Shown in pieces: positions 6,872 to 12,787 of a stretch of 40,227 bases of DNA; within the stretch, counting starts at the first letter, position 1; every line of letters starts with the position of its first letter. Source of the stretch: a virus; IMG/VR virus record IMGVR_UViG_3300022752_001917, positions 1-40,227 of that record; one strand, written 5' to 3'. A program made the translations under genes and the position numbers. The notes beneath the pieces are model-generated. The model made no database searches. It saw only the letters and a program-made list of their open reading frames with translations, and was not told the DNA's origin.

Positions 6872-7179
6872 CCCCTTACAAATCTTTTTATAAAATCAGA
6901 AGCACCTTTACTCCTGTACCAAACATTCTTACCTACGACCCGCCACCTATGGCTTATCAAAGTAAAAACAAACTTCTCCTCCACTATCACCGACCCGCCG
7001 CTGTTGTCCAGTGAAAACTGGACTCCAGACTCAACCAACACCTTGAGAGTCTTCAGCCTCTTGATTTCTCTGACATAAGGATCGCTGTAAACATCCTTGT
7101 GATAGCACAGCTCGCCCAGCTTTTCCGACTCAATCTCGTTTAACTTTATCAACTCGTCAATGTTTCGTATCGTCAGCAC
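6868..7179 (-). CDS. Hypothetical protein (103 aa), first gene of the minus-strand replication operon
   Basis: The start codon is GTG (7177-7179 on the minus strand), preceded by GGGAGGACGAG, a strong SD. The N-terminal half is helical and charged (IDELIKLNEIESEKLGEL), followed by beta-like strands and a basic tail. No family recognised. It is the first coding sequence downstream of the structured non-coding locus at 7180-7880, so any leader control there would act on this gene and the replication genes behind it. Confidence 0.6.
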   Translation of the reverse strand: MLTIRNIDELIKLNEIESEKLGELCYHKDVYSDPYVREIKRLKTLKVLVESGVQFSLDNSGGSVIVEEKFVFTLISHRWRVVGKNVWYRSKGASDFIKRFVRG

Positions 7180-7238
7180 CTCGTCCTCCCGTCAGTGTTT
7201 GCGTTGTTCGTCACAACCTCGTCTCTTTCTTTTATTGC

Positions 7239-7306
7239 TCTTTGGTGATTGTTGGAGCAAAGCACAGCCTATCCGTGGTCAAAACCAAAGATCGCTCTGT
7301 GCTTCG
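7239..7306 (-). ncRNA. Potential H-type pseudoknot in the leader of the replication operon
   Basis: Two complementary pairs interleave. TCTTTGGT (7239-7246) pairs with ACCAAAGA (7284-7291). CAAAGCACAG (7258-7267) pairs with CTGTGCTTCG (7297-7306), 10 bp with one G-T wobble. Because the pairs cross, both together make a pseudoknot; otherwise they are alternative hairpins. The element lies 60-130 nt upstream of the GTG at 7179 on the minus strand, in a stretch with no gene I can support. The structure could form on either strand's RNA; minus is favoured by the operon direction. Confidence 0.45.
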
Positions 7307-7481
7307 ATGTACTGCTCTTCGGAGCCATGTCATCGCAATCGCACTACCTCAGACTATTTTCACCACCACGCTCTAAGGATTCGCCCACGTTTCCCGCTTT
7401 GGCTTGCTCGTGTAACGGGATTAAAAATAAACATTACCACCGACGGAACCGCATAATGTTTAGTGTCGTAGCAGGGACAAT

Positions 7482-7546
7482 AAAAAAGCCACTTACAACT
7501 GCCCCGTCGTAGTTCCCCATAACGGGGCGAGGCATGTGTAAATGGC
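7482..7546 (-). terminator. Intrinsic terminator/attenuator-like element on the minus strand
   Basis: Read on the minus strand, GCCATTTACA (7546-7537) pairs with TGTAAGTGGC (7497-7488), 10 bp with one wobble, followed at once by TTTTTT (7487-7482). Inside sits a 7-bp stem, GCCCCGT with ACGGGGC (7501-7507 with 7522-7528 in plus coordinates). A competing pairing is available: 7505-7513 is perfectly complementary to 7560-7568 over 9 bp, and it crosses the terminator stem. Terminator plus crossing alternative stem is the architecture of transcription attenuators. Confidence 0.6.
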
Positions 7547-7582
7547 TTCAATACTGTTGACTACGACGACAACAGAACAAAC

Positions 7583-7610
7583 TCTATCACAGTATTTCAA
7601 TGTGTGTCAA
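7583..7610 (-). promoter_or_regulatory. Candidate sigma-70-like promoter for a short RNA or the replication operon
   Basis: On the minus strand, a perfect TTGACA (-35, plus coordinates 7605-7610) lies 16 bp from GATAGA (7583-7588), which is preceded by TGT, an extended -10 feature. Transcription would begin near 7576 and run about 95 nt to the terminator at 7482, or read through to the genes from 7179 down. The -10 hexamer is imperfect. Confidence 0.45.
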
Positions 7611-7805
7611 TAGGGTTCGATAAATATTTGTTGGTGGCTCCCATAAGGCAGGGTGTGGGCGCAAATCAACAACGAAAAAACCCAACGGAGCCAAACCGTT
7701 TCCACCAACACGGCTGGGGACTGCTTCCGTCAGGTAGTCCTCATCGGTACGGCTGACGTTCCGCCCGAATTTGGGTCAATCCCCATGCGTCTTGATGCTG
7801 AATGT

Positions 7806-7835
7806 AGTATACTAGACGGGACAAGCAGTTGTCAC
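7806..7835 (-). promoter_or_regulatory. Candidate sigma-70-like promoter, minus strand
   Basis: On the minus strand GTGACA (plus 7830-7835) lies 18 bp from TATACT (plus 7806-7811); each hexamer differs from consensus by one base. It sits at the very end of the RusA-like gene and would produce a transcript through the non-coding locus towards the replication operon at 7179. The -10 is part of a palindromic AGTATACT, so a weaker plus-strand reading exists. Confidence 0.4.
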
Positions 7836-8275
7836 TCCACTCCTTTAGCCCGCCTTTGTGCGGGCTTTTTTTCTGTGTAAACAGGTGGTATCTGCTCAAT
7901 AATCATTTCTGCCCGGGGCTTCTCCTTATCCAGCCTCCAAAACACATGCCGCTCCTTCACCTGACGGTCGTTTAAATACACCAACCCTTGCAGCAGATCC
8001 AAGATCAAAGACTCGTCTAGGTCTGGTCTGCGGCTGGCGTAATAGATCCATATCGTCATTCTTATATCCCCAGACATCAGCTTGCCCAGAGGAGGGCATT
8101 GCTGTTTAAACGCATCCGAGTAGTCCAACGCCTTCTGCGATTTGATCAGTCTGGACATGTTGCCGAACTTCACAACCCGCCTTGAATTAGCCTTACTTGC
8201 AGGCTCCCCAAAAATAATTAAAGATAGTGCTTGCAATTCATCCATACAAGCACTATTATCTTGTCCTGTGTCCAT
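7832..8275 (-). CDS. RusA-like Holliday junction resolvase
   Basis: From the Met at 8275 (AAAGG just upstream) the product is 147 residues; a frame opens further upstream but would run across the divergent operon's start, and a Met at 8245 is another option. The sequence FGEPASKANSRR near the start resembles the RusA G-x-P-x-x-K-x-R opening. RRPDLDES gives acidic residues at about 85 and 87 and LNDRQV another at about 103, matching the three catalytic aspartates of RusA. The usual Asn after DLD is Glu here. The enzyme would cut four-way junctions made during recombination, fitting the annealing protein and exonuclease encoded divergently next door. Its 3' end contains the plus-strand terminator. 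Confidence 0.8.
   Translation of the reverse strand: MDTGQDNSACMDELQALSLIIFGEPASKANSRRVVKFGNMSRLIKSQKALDYSDAFKQQCPPLGKLMSGDIRMTIWIYYASRRPDLDESLILDLLQGLVYLNDRQVKERHVFWRLDKEKPRAEMIIEQIPPVYTEKKPAQRRAKGVE
7847..7872 (+). terminator. Intrinsic terminator, plus strand
   Basis: AGCCCGC (7847-7853) pairs perfectly with GCGGGCT (7860-7866) around a 6-base loop and runs into seven T residues (7866-7872). It lies inside the 3' end of the oppositely oriented RusA-like gene, so it must serve a plus-strand transcript coming from the 7.6-7.8 kb non-coding segment. Confidence 0.8.
8225..8257. promoter_or_regulatory. 10-bp inverted repeat overlapping the promoter of the recombination operon (operator candidate)
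   Basis: ATAGTGCTTG (8225-8234) is repeated as a perfect inverted copy CAAGCACTAT (8248-8257), arms separated by 13 bp. One arm covers the -35 and the other runs into the -10 of the plus-strand promoter. A direct repeat TCCATACAA also occurs within 8241-8250 and 8272-8280. This is a good layout for a dimeric repressor; the ribbon-helix-helix proteins encoded downstream are candidate binders. Confidence 0.55.
8232..8260 (+). promoter_or_regulatory. Sigma-70-like promoter of the plus-strand recombination operon
   Basis: TTGCAA (8232-8237) and TATTAT (8255-8260) are separated by exactly 17 bp, so transcription would start near 8267, about 29 bp before the nuclease ATG at 8296. It lies within the N-terminal coding end of the divergent RusA-like gene. 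Confidence 0.6.
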
Positions 8276-8295
8276 ACAAACCTTTTGGAGTGATG

Positions 8296-9168
8296 ATGAA
8301 GATAACGAATAAACAGAATTTACCCCCGCCAGTTGTAGCTTTGTTGACTCGCAACTTCTATACAAAAGGCGCGTCCCAGTATAGCGTAACTGAGCTTATG
8401 TCGCCACCAAAAATTAGAAGGTTGCGAGAACAGTATGATGATCAGATAGAGATTGACGTTACCTCTATGCTCGCATCGCAGTTTGGGACATTCATGCATG
8501 GCAAGCTGGAAGACAAAAAGATTGAGGGTTACATCAACGAGGAGCGCCTGTATGTGGACGTAGATGGCATCACCATCAGTGGGCAGATCGACTTGCAAAA
8601 GGATGACCCCGACGGCGTAGAGATCGTGGACTATAAGTTCGTCAAGGCTTGGTCGGTAATGATGAACAAGTCTGACTGGGAGATCCAGCTTAACGTTTAC
8701 AAGTGGCTAGTCGAGACTTCCAAGCGAAAGCCCGTCAAGCGGTTGCAGATCTGCGCTTTCATTAAGGACTATAGCCAGCACGAGACCAAAGAGAACTACC
8801 CCGAAGCAGAGGCTGTGATGATTGATGTCCCATTATGGGACTCGGTCAAGACAGAGACATATGTGCGCACCCGATTGGAGATGCACAGGGAAGCCAAGAT
8901 GGCACATGATTTTGGTGAGGAGTTACAACCCTGCACCGATGAAGAAAGGTGGGCAAAAGAAACCACTTATGCAGTGAAGAGGGAGGGTCGCAAGACTGCG
9001 ATTCGTGTGTTTAAAACTATAGAGGAGGCCACGGAGTTAGCCGAGAAGGAGAAAGGCTATGTCGAAACAAGAAAAGGTGAGTACACCCGATGCGCAGGAA
9101 ACTACTGCGGTGTCGCCGAATGGTGCAGTCAGTACCAAGAGGAAGTTAAGCATACCCAAGAAGGGTAA
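8296..9168 (+). CDS. RecB/Cas4-like PD-(D/E)XK exonuclease
   Basis: I chose ATG at 8296 because TTGGAG lies 5 bp upstream; another ATG sits one codon earlier and an open frame extends further. The 290-residue product has the RecB-nuclease signature in order: His68 (GTFMHGKLED), Asp99 (GQIDL), DYK at 112-114 (EIVDYKF) and Gln131/Tyr135 (QLNVYKWL). Near the C-terminus three cysteines (266, 271, 277) recall the Cys cluster of Cas4/AddB-type iron-sulfur nucleases, though the fourth ligand is not obvious. It probably degrades one strand at double-strand ends to feed the annealing protein encoded two genes downstream. First gene of the operon. Confidence 0.85.
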   Translation: MKITNKQNLPPPVVALLTRNFYTKGASQYSVTELMSPPKIRRLREQYDDQIEIDVTSMLASQFGTFMHGKLEDKKIEGYINEERLYVDVDGITISGQIDLQKDDPDGVEIVDYKFVKAWSVMMNKSDWEIQLNVYKWLVETSKRKPVKRLQICAFIKDYSQHETKENYPEAEAVMIDVPLWDSVKTETYVRTRLEMHREAKMAHDFGEELQPCTDEERWAKETTYAVKREGRKTAIRVFKTIEEATELAEKEKGYVETRKGEYTRCAGNYCGVAEWCSQYQEEVKHTQEG

Positions 9169-9394
9169 GTATTTGGTGATCAACTCACATTGTGGGGTTT
9201 ATTTGTGTCTGTTGCTGTTTAGACAGTCAAGCTATAACAGCACATCGACCAAGCCCCACACATACGTTGTTAAGCCTTGGGAATCTGACAAGGGGTTCTT
9301 TACAAAGACCATGAGGTTTTACATAGAGAACAGTCGGGCTCATGAGTTTGACGATTTCAAAGAGGCAGGAGTTTTTTATAAAGGATTGTTATGA
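9059..9394 (+). CDS. Hypothetical protein (111 aa) overlapping the nuclease gene by 110 bp
   Basis: ATG at 9059 has AAGGAG about 8 bp upstream, although both lie inside the exonuclease gene in another frame. The N-terminal 37 residues are basic, Ser/Thr-rich and low in complexity (SKQEKVSTPDAQETTAV). The remainder is more globular (YLVINSHCGVYLCLLLFRQS, then PWESDKGFFTKTMRFYIENS). The gene ends with ATGA overlap onto the annealing-protein gene, which argues it is translated. A shorter product starting inside would lack a good start codon. No family recognised. Confidence 0.55.
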   Translation: MSKQEKVSTPDAQETTAVSPNGAVSTKRKLSIPKKGKYLVINSHCGVYLCLLLFRQSSYNSTSTKPHTYVVKPWESDKGFFTKTMRFYIENSRAHEFDDFKEAGVFYKGLL

Positions 9395-10080
9395 ATACGC
9401 AAGAGCTTTTGAAGATTAACGTAAACGACAGAACAGAAAAGAAAAACGGCATGACGTACTTGTCATGGGCGTATGCATGGACTGAGGTATTGAAGGCTGA
9501 CCCAGCCGCCACGTGGAAGGTAGAACTGTGGTCTGACGGCACAGGTGTAGGTCAGACGGTGCTGATGAGTTTTGGCGATTCAGCGATGGTGTGGGTGACT
9601 ACAACCATCTTTGGTAAAGCCATCACCTGCCAGCTTCCTGTGCTGGACTACCGCAACAAGCCTATCCCCCATCCCAACGCAATGGATATCAACACAGCAA
9701 TCATGCGGTGTTTGGTTAAGTCGATTGCTATGCAGGGACTTGCTTTGTACATCTATGCTGGAGACGATCTTCCCCTTGAGGATGCAACAGCAACTATGAC
9801 CGTAACAACAGAGACTGCGGCAGTTGATGTACAGATCTCAGCGCCTAAAACCATTCCCGCACTTAAGGATGCTGAGAACAACGCAGAACTATTTGCCGCA
9901 GGAATGATTGAACTTCTGAGCATCAACACAGATGTCAAAGGTTTAAACAGTTACTGGAAAGCCAATCAGGTTCAGCTTGATGGGTTAAAAGTAAGTCATC
10001 CTGAGCTATACGCACAGGTTCGTAACGCATTTGCCGAGAAGAAAAAGGCATTGCAACAAGAGGAGAAAGTAAATGAGTGA
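9391..10080 (+). CDS. DUF1071/Sak-type single-strand annealing protein
   Basis: 229 residues. The N-terminus follows the DUF1071 pattern: INVNDRTEKKNGMTYLSWAY, then a TWKVELW strand, LPVLDYRNKPIPHPNAMDIN and MRCLVKSIAMQGLALYIYAG ending GDDLP near residue 128. These phage proteins anneal complementary single strands and are grouped with Sak/Rad52-like recombinases. The C-terminal 100 residues are less conserved and helical, probably a partner-binding region. It overlaps both neighbours and sits between a 5'-3' exonuclease-like gene and an SSB-like gene: a complete phage recombination cassette. Confidence 0.85.
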   Translation: MNTQELLKINVNDRTEKKNGMTYLSWAYAWTEVLKADPAATWKVELWSDGTGVGQTVLMSFGDSAMVWVTTTIFGKAITCQLPVLDYRNKPIPHPNAMDINTAIMRCLVKSIAMQGLALYIYAGDDLPLEDATATMTVTTETAAVDVQISAPKTIPALKDAENNAELFAAGMIELLSINTDVKGLNSYWKANQVQLDGLKVSHPELYAQVRNAFAEKKKALQQEEKVNE

Positions 10081-10372
10081 TGCATTTAAACCCCGTCCCG
10101 ACAGCGGCAACCTACACGCTGTTCAGTCCAAAACCAACCCCTTGGGCAAGGATTACTTTGGCGAGCTTGCCATCAACCTCAGGGACATGACCAATGTTCG
10201 CACTGAGGATGGCATGACCATCATTCGCCTAAGTGGGTGGAAGAAGGTCAGCAAGAGCGGCAAAACATACTTGTCGTTGGCGGTTGATCGTTACATCCCC
10301 AAGCCAAAGGATGCGCCAGCCTCTAAGCCTGCGCCGCAGAACGACTTCCCTGATGACGATATACCGTTTTAA
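10073..10372 (+). CDS. SSB-like single-stranded DNA-binding protein
   Basis: 99 residues, starting 8 bp inside the annealing-protein gene. A short beta-rich core (YFGELAINLRDMT, MTIIRLSGWKKVS, TYLSLAVDRY) looks like a reduced OB fold. The C-terminus is a Pro/Ala-rich linker ending in DDDIPF, the acidic tail that bacterial SSB proteins use to recruit replication and repair enzymes. It likely coats single strands made by the exonuclease and contacts the annealing protein. Much shorter than E. coli SSB, so it is an SSB-like protein and not a clear ortholog. Confidence 0.75.
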   Translation: MSDAFKPRPDSGNLHAVQSKTNPLGKDYFGELAINLRDMTNVRTEDGMTIIRLSGWKKVSKSGKTYLSLAVDRYIPKPKDAPASKPAPQNDFPDDDIPF

Positions 10373-10386
10373 GGAGGTAGCATCTT

Positions 10387-10776
10387 ATGGCTCTTCAATT
10401 TGAGGCAAGAAAGGTGTCATTGAAGCAGGACAGGACGGGTTACGTCCTGACCCTTGCTCTACACCCTGACGAGATACCAGTAGAGCTTCTACGGGACTTT
10501 GTAGGGGCTAGGTATGGATGTGCGTTGGTGAGGATTCAAGATGATGAATCACCTACGCAGTATTCAAACCGTGTTCAACAGGCTGGCATGTTGTGCAGGC
10601 GCGAAGATTTCCAAGACTTTCTTGGCGTGGTCGGCGAAGATGATGCTGCCGCCGAACTTTGTGAGCGGTGCGGAATATCGTCCCGCTCAGAGCTTAACGG
10701 CAATGAAGATGCGCAGATGGCTTTTGATTCGTTAGTGTTGGAATTTAAGTTAGGAGGGAGTAATGACCCATTTTAA
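10387..10776 (+). CDS. Conserved-type phage protein (129 aa) with an SSB-like acidic tail
   Basis: A perfect AAGGAGGT SD overlaps the previous stop. The start, MALQFEARKVSLKQDRTGYV followed by LALHPDEIPVELLRDFVGAR, is a pattern I associate with uncharacterised phage recombination-operon proteins. A CERCG pair near residue 92 might bind metal. The last residues, GSNDPF, echo the DDDIPF tail of the preceding SSB-like protein, suggesting that both dock on the same partner. Biochemical role unknown. Overlaps the next gene by 14 bp. Confidence 0.7.
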   Translation: MALQFEARKVSLKQDRTGYVLTLALHPDEIPVELLRDFVGARYGCALVRIQDDESPTQYSNRVQQAGMLCRREDFQDFLGVVGEDDAAAELCERCGISSRSELNGNEDAQMAFDSLVLEFKLGGSNDPF

Positions 10777-11110
10777 ACAGTACAAGCCTTTCATGGCGTA
10801 CTTGGAGCCGACGGAGATCGACAAGCTAAAGAAGTTTGCTAAGCAAATAAAGTTGCCTATGGCTCAAATCGTCAGGGAGGCAATCTCCCAGCGAATGGCT
10901 AATGGTGATCCGTATCAATCAGGGTTTAACGCTGGCGTGGACAAGTCCATCGACACGGTAAACAACATGAAGCCTGCGCAGTTTAGGTTTCCGTCAGGCA
11001 AGTCATTTGCAGAAATGATTGATGACGAGTTAAACAAACTCAAGCGCAGGGAGAAGAAAAACAAGGAGGTCGCCGATGTTGAAGGTGGGAATATCACGGA
11101 ACCAGTGTAG
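10763..11110 (+). CDS. Ribbon-helix-helix (CopG/Arc-like) DNA-binding protein
   Basis: Residues about 8-45 read as a short strand (FMAYLEP), a helix (EIDKLKKFAKQIKLP) and a second helix (MAQIVREAISQRM), the ribbon-helix-helix layout of CopG/Arc repressors, which bind DNA as dimers. The C-terminal half is a basic extension (LNKLKRREKKNKEV). Start ATG at 10763 lies in the end of the previous gene with GGAGGGAG upstream. It is a candidate binder of the inverted repeat at the operon promoter (8225-8257) and might be an autoregulator. Confidence 0.7.
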   Translation: MTHFKQYKPFMAYLEPTEIDKLKKFAKQIKLPMAQIVREAISQRMANGDPYQSGFNAGVDKSIDTVNNMKPAQFRFPSGKSFAEMIDDELNKLKRREKKNKEVADVEGGNITEPV

Positions 11111-11276
11111 AGGTTGCGGCCTTTACTTCAACAGTAATTCTGCGTTTGAGGATCACCGCACAGGAACATTTGGCGTTGACCGCAGATGCAGGACACCCGA
11201 AGAAATGCAGGCCCGGAACTATCGTTTAAACAAGGATGGTTACTGGGCTGGCGAACCAAGGGAGGATAAGCAGTGA
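11076..11276 (+). CDS. Small phage zinc-finger protein (66 aa)
   Basis: Cys11 and Cys14 (QCRGCGLYF), His27 (FEDHRTG) and Cys38 (RRCRT) form a plausible C2HC zinc site. The spacing and the signature AFEDHRTG...RRCRTPEEM are familiar from short phage zinc-finger proteins of unknown function. The gene begins 35 bp inside the preceding one with AAGGAGG upstream. It carries a GTTTAAAC palindrome read as RLN. Probably binds nucleic acid or a protein partner. Confidence 0.7.
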   Translation: MLKVGISRNQCRGCGLYFNSNSAFEDHRTGTFGVDRRCRTPEEMQARNYRLNKDGYWAGEPREDKQ

Positions 11277-11491
11277 AGACAATCATTCACGTAAACCAGC
11301 ACGTTGTTAAAGCCAACGCAAAAAATGGTACGAACGACCCCGTGCTGACAGTTAAGGACTATAAAAGCAACAGATACGCCCATTTTGTGAACATTAATGG
11401 CGCGAGTCGCGTTGTGTACAGCCCCAACAAGCCGCTGTCATGTGGTGCGAAGGTATGGATTGAAACTCAAGCAGAAGTGGAGGTAATGTGA
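11273..11491 (+). CDS. Small hypothetical protein (72 aa)
   Basis: GTG start at 11273 overlaps the previous stop (GTGA), with GGGAGGA upstream. The product is beta-rich and basic: IIHVNQHVVKANAKNG, then TVKDYKSNRYAHFVNINGAS and VWIETQAEVEVM. Proteins with this outline recur in phage early operons without an assigned function. The stop shares one base with the next ATG. Confidence 0.65.
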   Translation: MKTIIHVNQHVVKANAKNGTNDPVLTVKDYKSNRYAHFVNINGASRVVYSPNKPLSCGAKVWIETQAEVEVM

Positions 11492-11622
11492 TGTTAGAAG
11501 CAATAACAAGTATTCTTTTTATGGCAACGCTGTTGGCGCTTGGCGCTATTCTGTTTATCTTTGTATGCGCCATGATTGGTTGGGCGATATTCACTATGCA
11601 GAACGAGGTTGACAATGACTGA
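11491..11622 (+). CDS. Single-span membrane micro-protein (43 aa)
   Basis: ATG at 11491 shares a base with the previous stop and follows GGAGGTAATG. Residues about 4-35 are almost entirely hydrophobic (SILFMATLLALGAILFIFVC, then AMIGWAIF), giving one confident membrane helix with an acidic tail (NEVDND). It is unusual in a recombination operon. It may anchor a host-interaction function or act in superinfection exclusion. No family recognised. Confidence 0.6.
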   Translation: MLEAITSILFMATLLALGAILFIFVCAMIGWAIFTMQNEVDND

Positions 11623-11872
11623 ATCAAGATACATAGACCCCGAGGACGAAGCATTCAACGAAATTGAGCGCAGAAGTGTGGCTAAGAAAGAAGCTGTGAG
11701 AGCGGTAATGCTTAGAGCAGAAGAAGACGATGACATTCAAGATTACAAGAAGCCGTGGGTAGGGCTGACGGATGATGAAATCGCTGAGTGCTTTAAGGTG
11801 ACACCTGACCTATATTTGACTTGGCATATTTACAAACGCATCGAAGCCAAACTCAAGGAGAAGAACACATGA
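11615..11872 (+). CDS. Acidic hypothetical protein (85 aa)
   Basis: I chose ATG at 11615, overlapping the membrane micro-protein's end by 8 bp; a longer upstream frame has no SD. The product starts MTESRYIDPEDEAFNEIERR and is acidic and helical. The middle GLTDDEIAECF is a short motif often seen in phage early proteins, and it is followed by an aromatic segment and a Lys/Glu tail. Its role is unknown. The stop overlaps the next ATG by 4 bp. Confidence 0.6.
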   Translation: MTESRYIDPEDEAFNEIERRSVAKKEAVRAVMLRAEEDDDIQDYKKPWVGLTDDEIAECFKVTPDLYLTWHIYKRIEAKLKEKNT

Positions 11873-12051
11873 ATGAAACACCTTCAGCATTTCCGTGGAC
11901 ACATGGCGACTGGACTTGCACTGGCATGACTTTGCGGGACTACTTTGCGGCAAAGGCTATGTTAAGAACAAGCGTGGGTTCATCCTACGAACAGCTTGCA
12001 AAGACGGCTTACGAAATTGCAGACGCAATGATAAAAGCGAGGGAAGCATGA
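11869..12051 (+). CDS. Small conserved-type phage protein, MT(L/M)RD family (60 aa)
   Basis: AAGGAG precedes ATG at 11869. The sequence opens with a Pro/Trp-rich segment, then MTLRDYFAAKAMLRTS and ends AYEIADAMIKAREA, a pattern recurrent in tailed phages without known function. The minus-strand gene at 5809-5961 shares both ends, so this genome carries two copies in opposite operons. Overlaps its neighbours by 4 bp on each side. Confidence 0.7.
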   Translation: MNETPSAFPWTHGDWTCTGMTLRDYFAAKAMLRTSVGSSYEQLAKTAYEIADAMIKAREA

Positions 12052-12263
12052 CATTCAGAGAGACAACAATCAAATACATCAAGGACGTTCTTAGGCCAAG
12101 GACTATCTACGAGGTTATTGACAAGGAACTACAAGAAGCGCACCTACGCAAGCTAGAAGCCGAGACTGCCGCTGAGTACGCAGATGCCGCTATCAAGTAC
12201 AACAGTCGCCGAATCGAAAGGTTGAAGCAACGCTTATTTGAACACGCGGAGGAAGACATATGA
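12048..12263 (+). CDS. Small helical protein (71 aa)
   Basis: ATG at 12048 overlaps the previous stop (ATGA), with GAGGGAAG upstream. The product, MTFRETTIKYIKDVLRPRTI followed by long charged helices (DKELQEAHLRKLEAETAAEY and RRIERLKQRLFEHAEE), is likely an all-helical or coiled-coil protein. No family named. Its stop overlaps the next ATG. Confidence 0.6.
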   Translation: MTFRETTIKYIKDVLRPRTIYEVIDKELQEAHLRKLEAETAAEYADAAIKYNSRRIERLKQRLFEHAEEDI

Positions 12264-12787
12264 CCCCACTACAAAACAAAACACCGGAGGAGCGTAGAGC
12301 AAGCGCCGCTAAAGGTGTTGCCACAAGACAGAAGAATAAGCGGGAGCGTGAAGCCCAAAGACTTTTAGATATTGAACGGCGAGACAGCTTGAAGTGCGAG
12401 ATCAAAGAACTGGAATTAAAACGTAGGGTTTTGGAACGGCATGAGTTGAGCGACAAAATTGCTTTGACATTGACAAGCAAAGTTTTGTTGAGTGAAGCTG
12501 AGATTGTCAGTGCGGCTAACCCTTATGAGTTAGCAACAGGCGTTTACTTTTTGATTGGTGGTGACAAGGTTGTTTATGTTGGGCAGTCAGTCAATGTGTA
12601 CACAAGGATTTCTGAGCATCATGACAAACTATTTGATAGCTTTGCGTTTATACCTTGTGAGAGGGAAATGCTTAACAGTCTTGAGTCTTTGTACATCCAC
12701 GTACTACGGCCTCCACTTAACGGCGATCAGCATGGTGGGAAACAAGCGCCGCTATCTCTTAACAAACTCATGAGGATATTCGCATGA
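12260..12787 (+). CDS. GIY-YIG family endonuclease
   Basis: 175 residues. The N-terminal 65 are basic and helical and open with TPEERRASAAKGVATRQKNK, a likely DNA-contacting segment. The GIY-YIG core follows: GVYFLI (94-99), VYVGQS (105-110), Arg116 and a conserved Glu142 (SLESLY), then LRPPLN. This order matches the single-domain GIY-YIG nucleases. It stands alone, not inside an intron, so it could be a freestanding homing nuclease or an enzyme for host DNA breakdown or repair. Overlaps both neighbours by 4 bp. Confidence 0.8.
   Translation: MTPLQNKTPEERRASAAKGVATRQKNKREREAQRLLDIERRDSLKCEIKELELKRRVLERHELSDKIALTLTSKVLLSEAEIVSAANPYELATGVYFLIGGDKVVYVGQSVNVYTRISEHHDKLFDSFAFIPCEREMLNSLESLYIHVLRPPLNGDQHGGKQAPLSLNKLMRIFA

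Larger units (their letters stand above)
7629..7872 (+). ncRNA. Candidate structured plus-strand RNA ending in an intrinsic terminator
   Basis: No credible gene occupies this stretch; an open frame here has no SD and runs through the terminator. TGTTGGT (7629-7635) pairs with ACCAACA (7704-7710), and the adjacent GGCTCC (7636-7641) with GGAGCC (7687-7692), giving a long two-part stem. Further on, GGACT/AGTCC and CGTCAG/CTGACG pairings interleave within about 7717-7755. The segment ends with the perfect terminator at 7847-7872. I find no convincing promoter: GATAAA at 7619-7624 has only a weak -35. The family, if any, is not recognised. Confidence 0.4.

Noticed and set aside
7714-7786. A possible tRNA: TGGGGA and TCCCCA ends about 72 nt apart
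   Set aside because: No T-loop consensus in the right place on either strand, no recognisable anticodon arm, and the D-arm region does not fold properly.
7160-7880. Several open frames on both strands in the non-coding locus (for example 7160-7456, 7249-7512 and 7653-7880 plus)
   Set aside because: No ribosome-binding sites, mutually overlapping, compositions unlike phage proteins, and one runs through the intrinsic terminator.
12260-12787. GIY-YIG gene as part of a group I intron
   Set aside because: It is tightly overlapped by flanking genes in the same operon, with no split gene or intron core around it.
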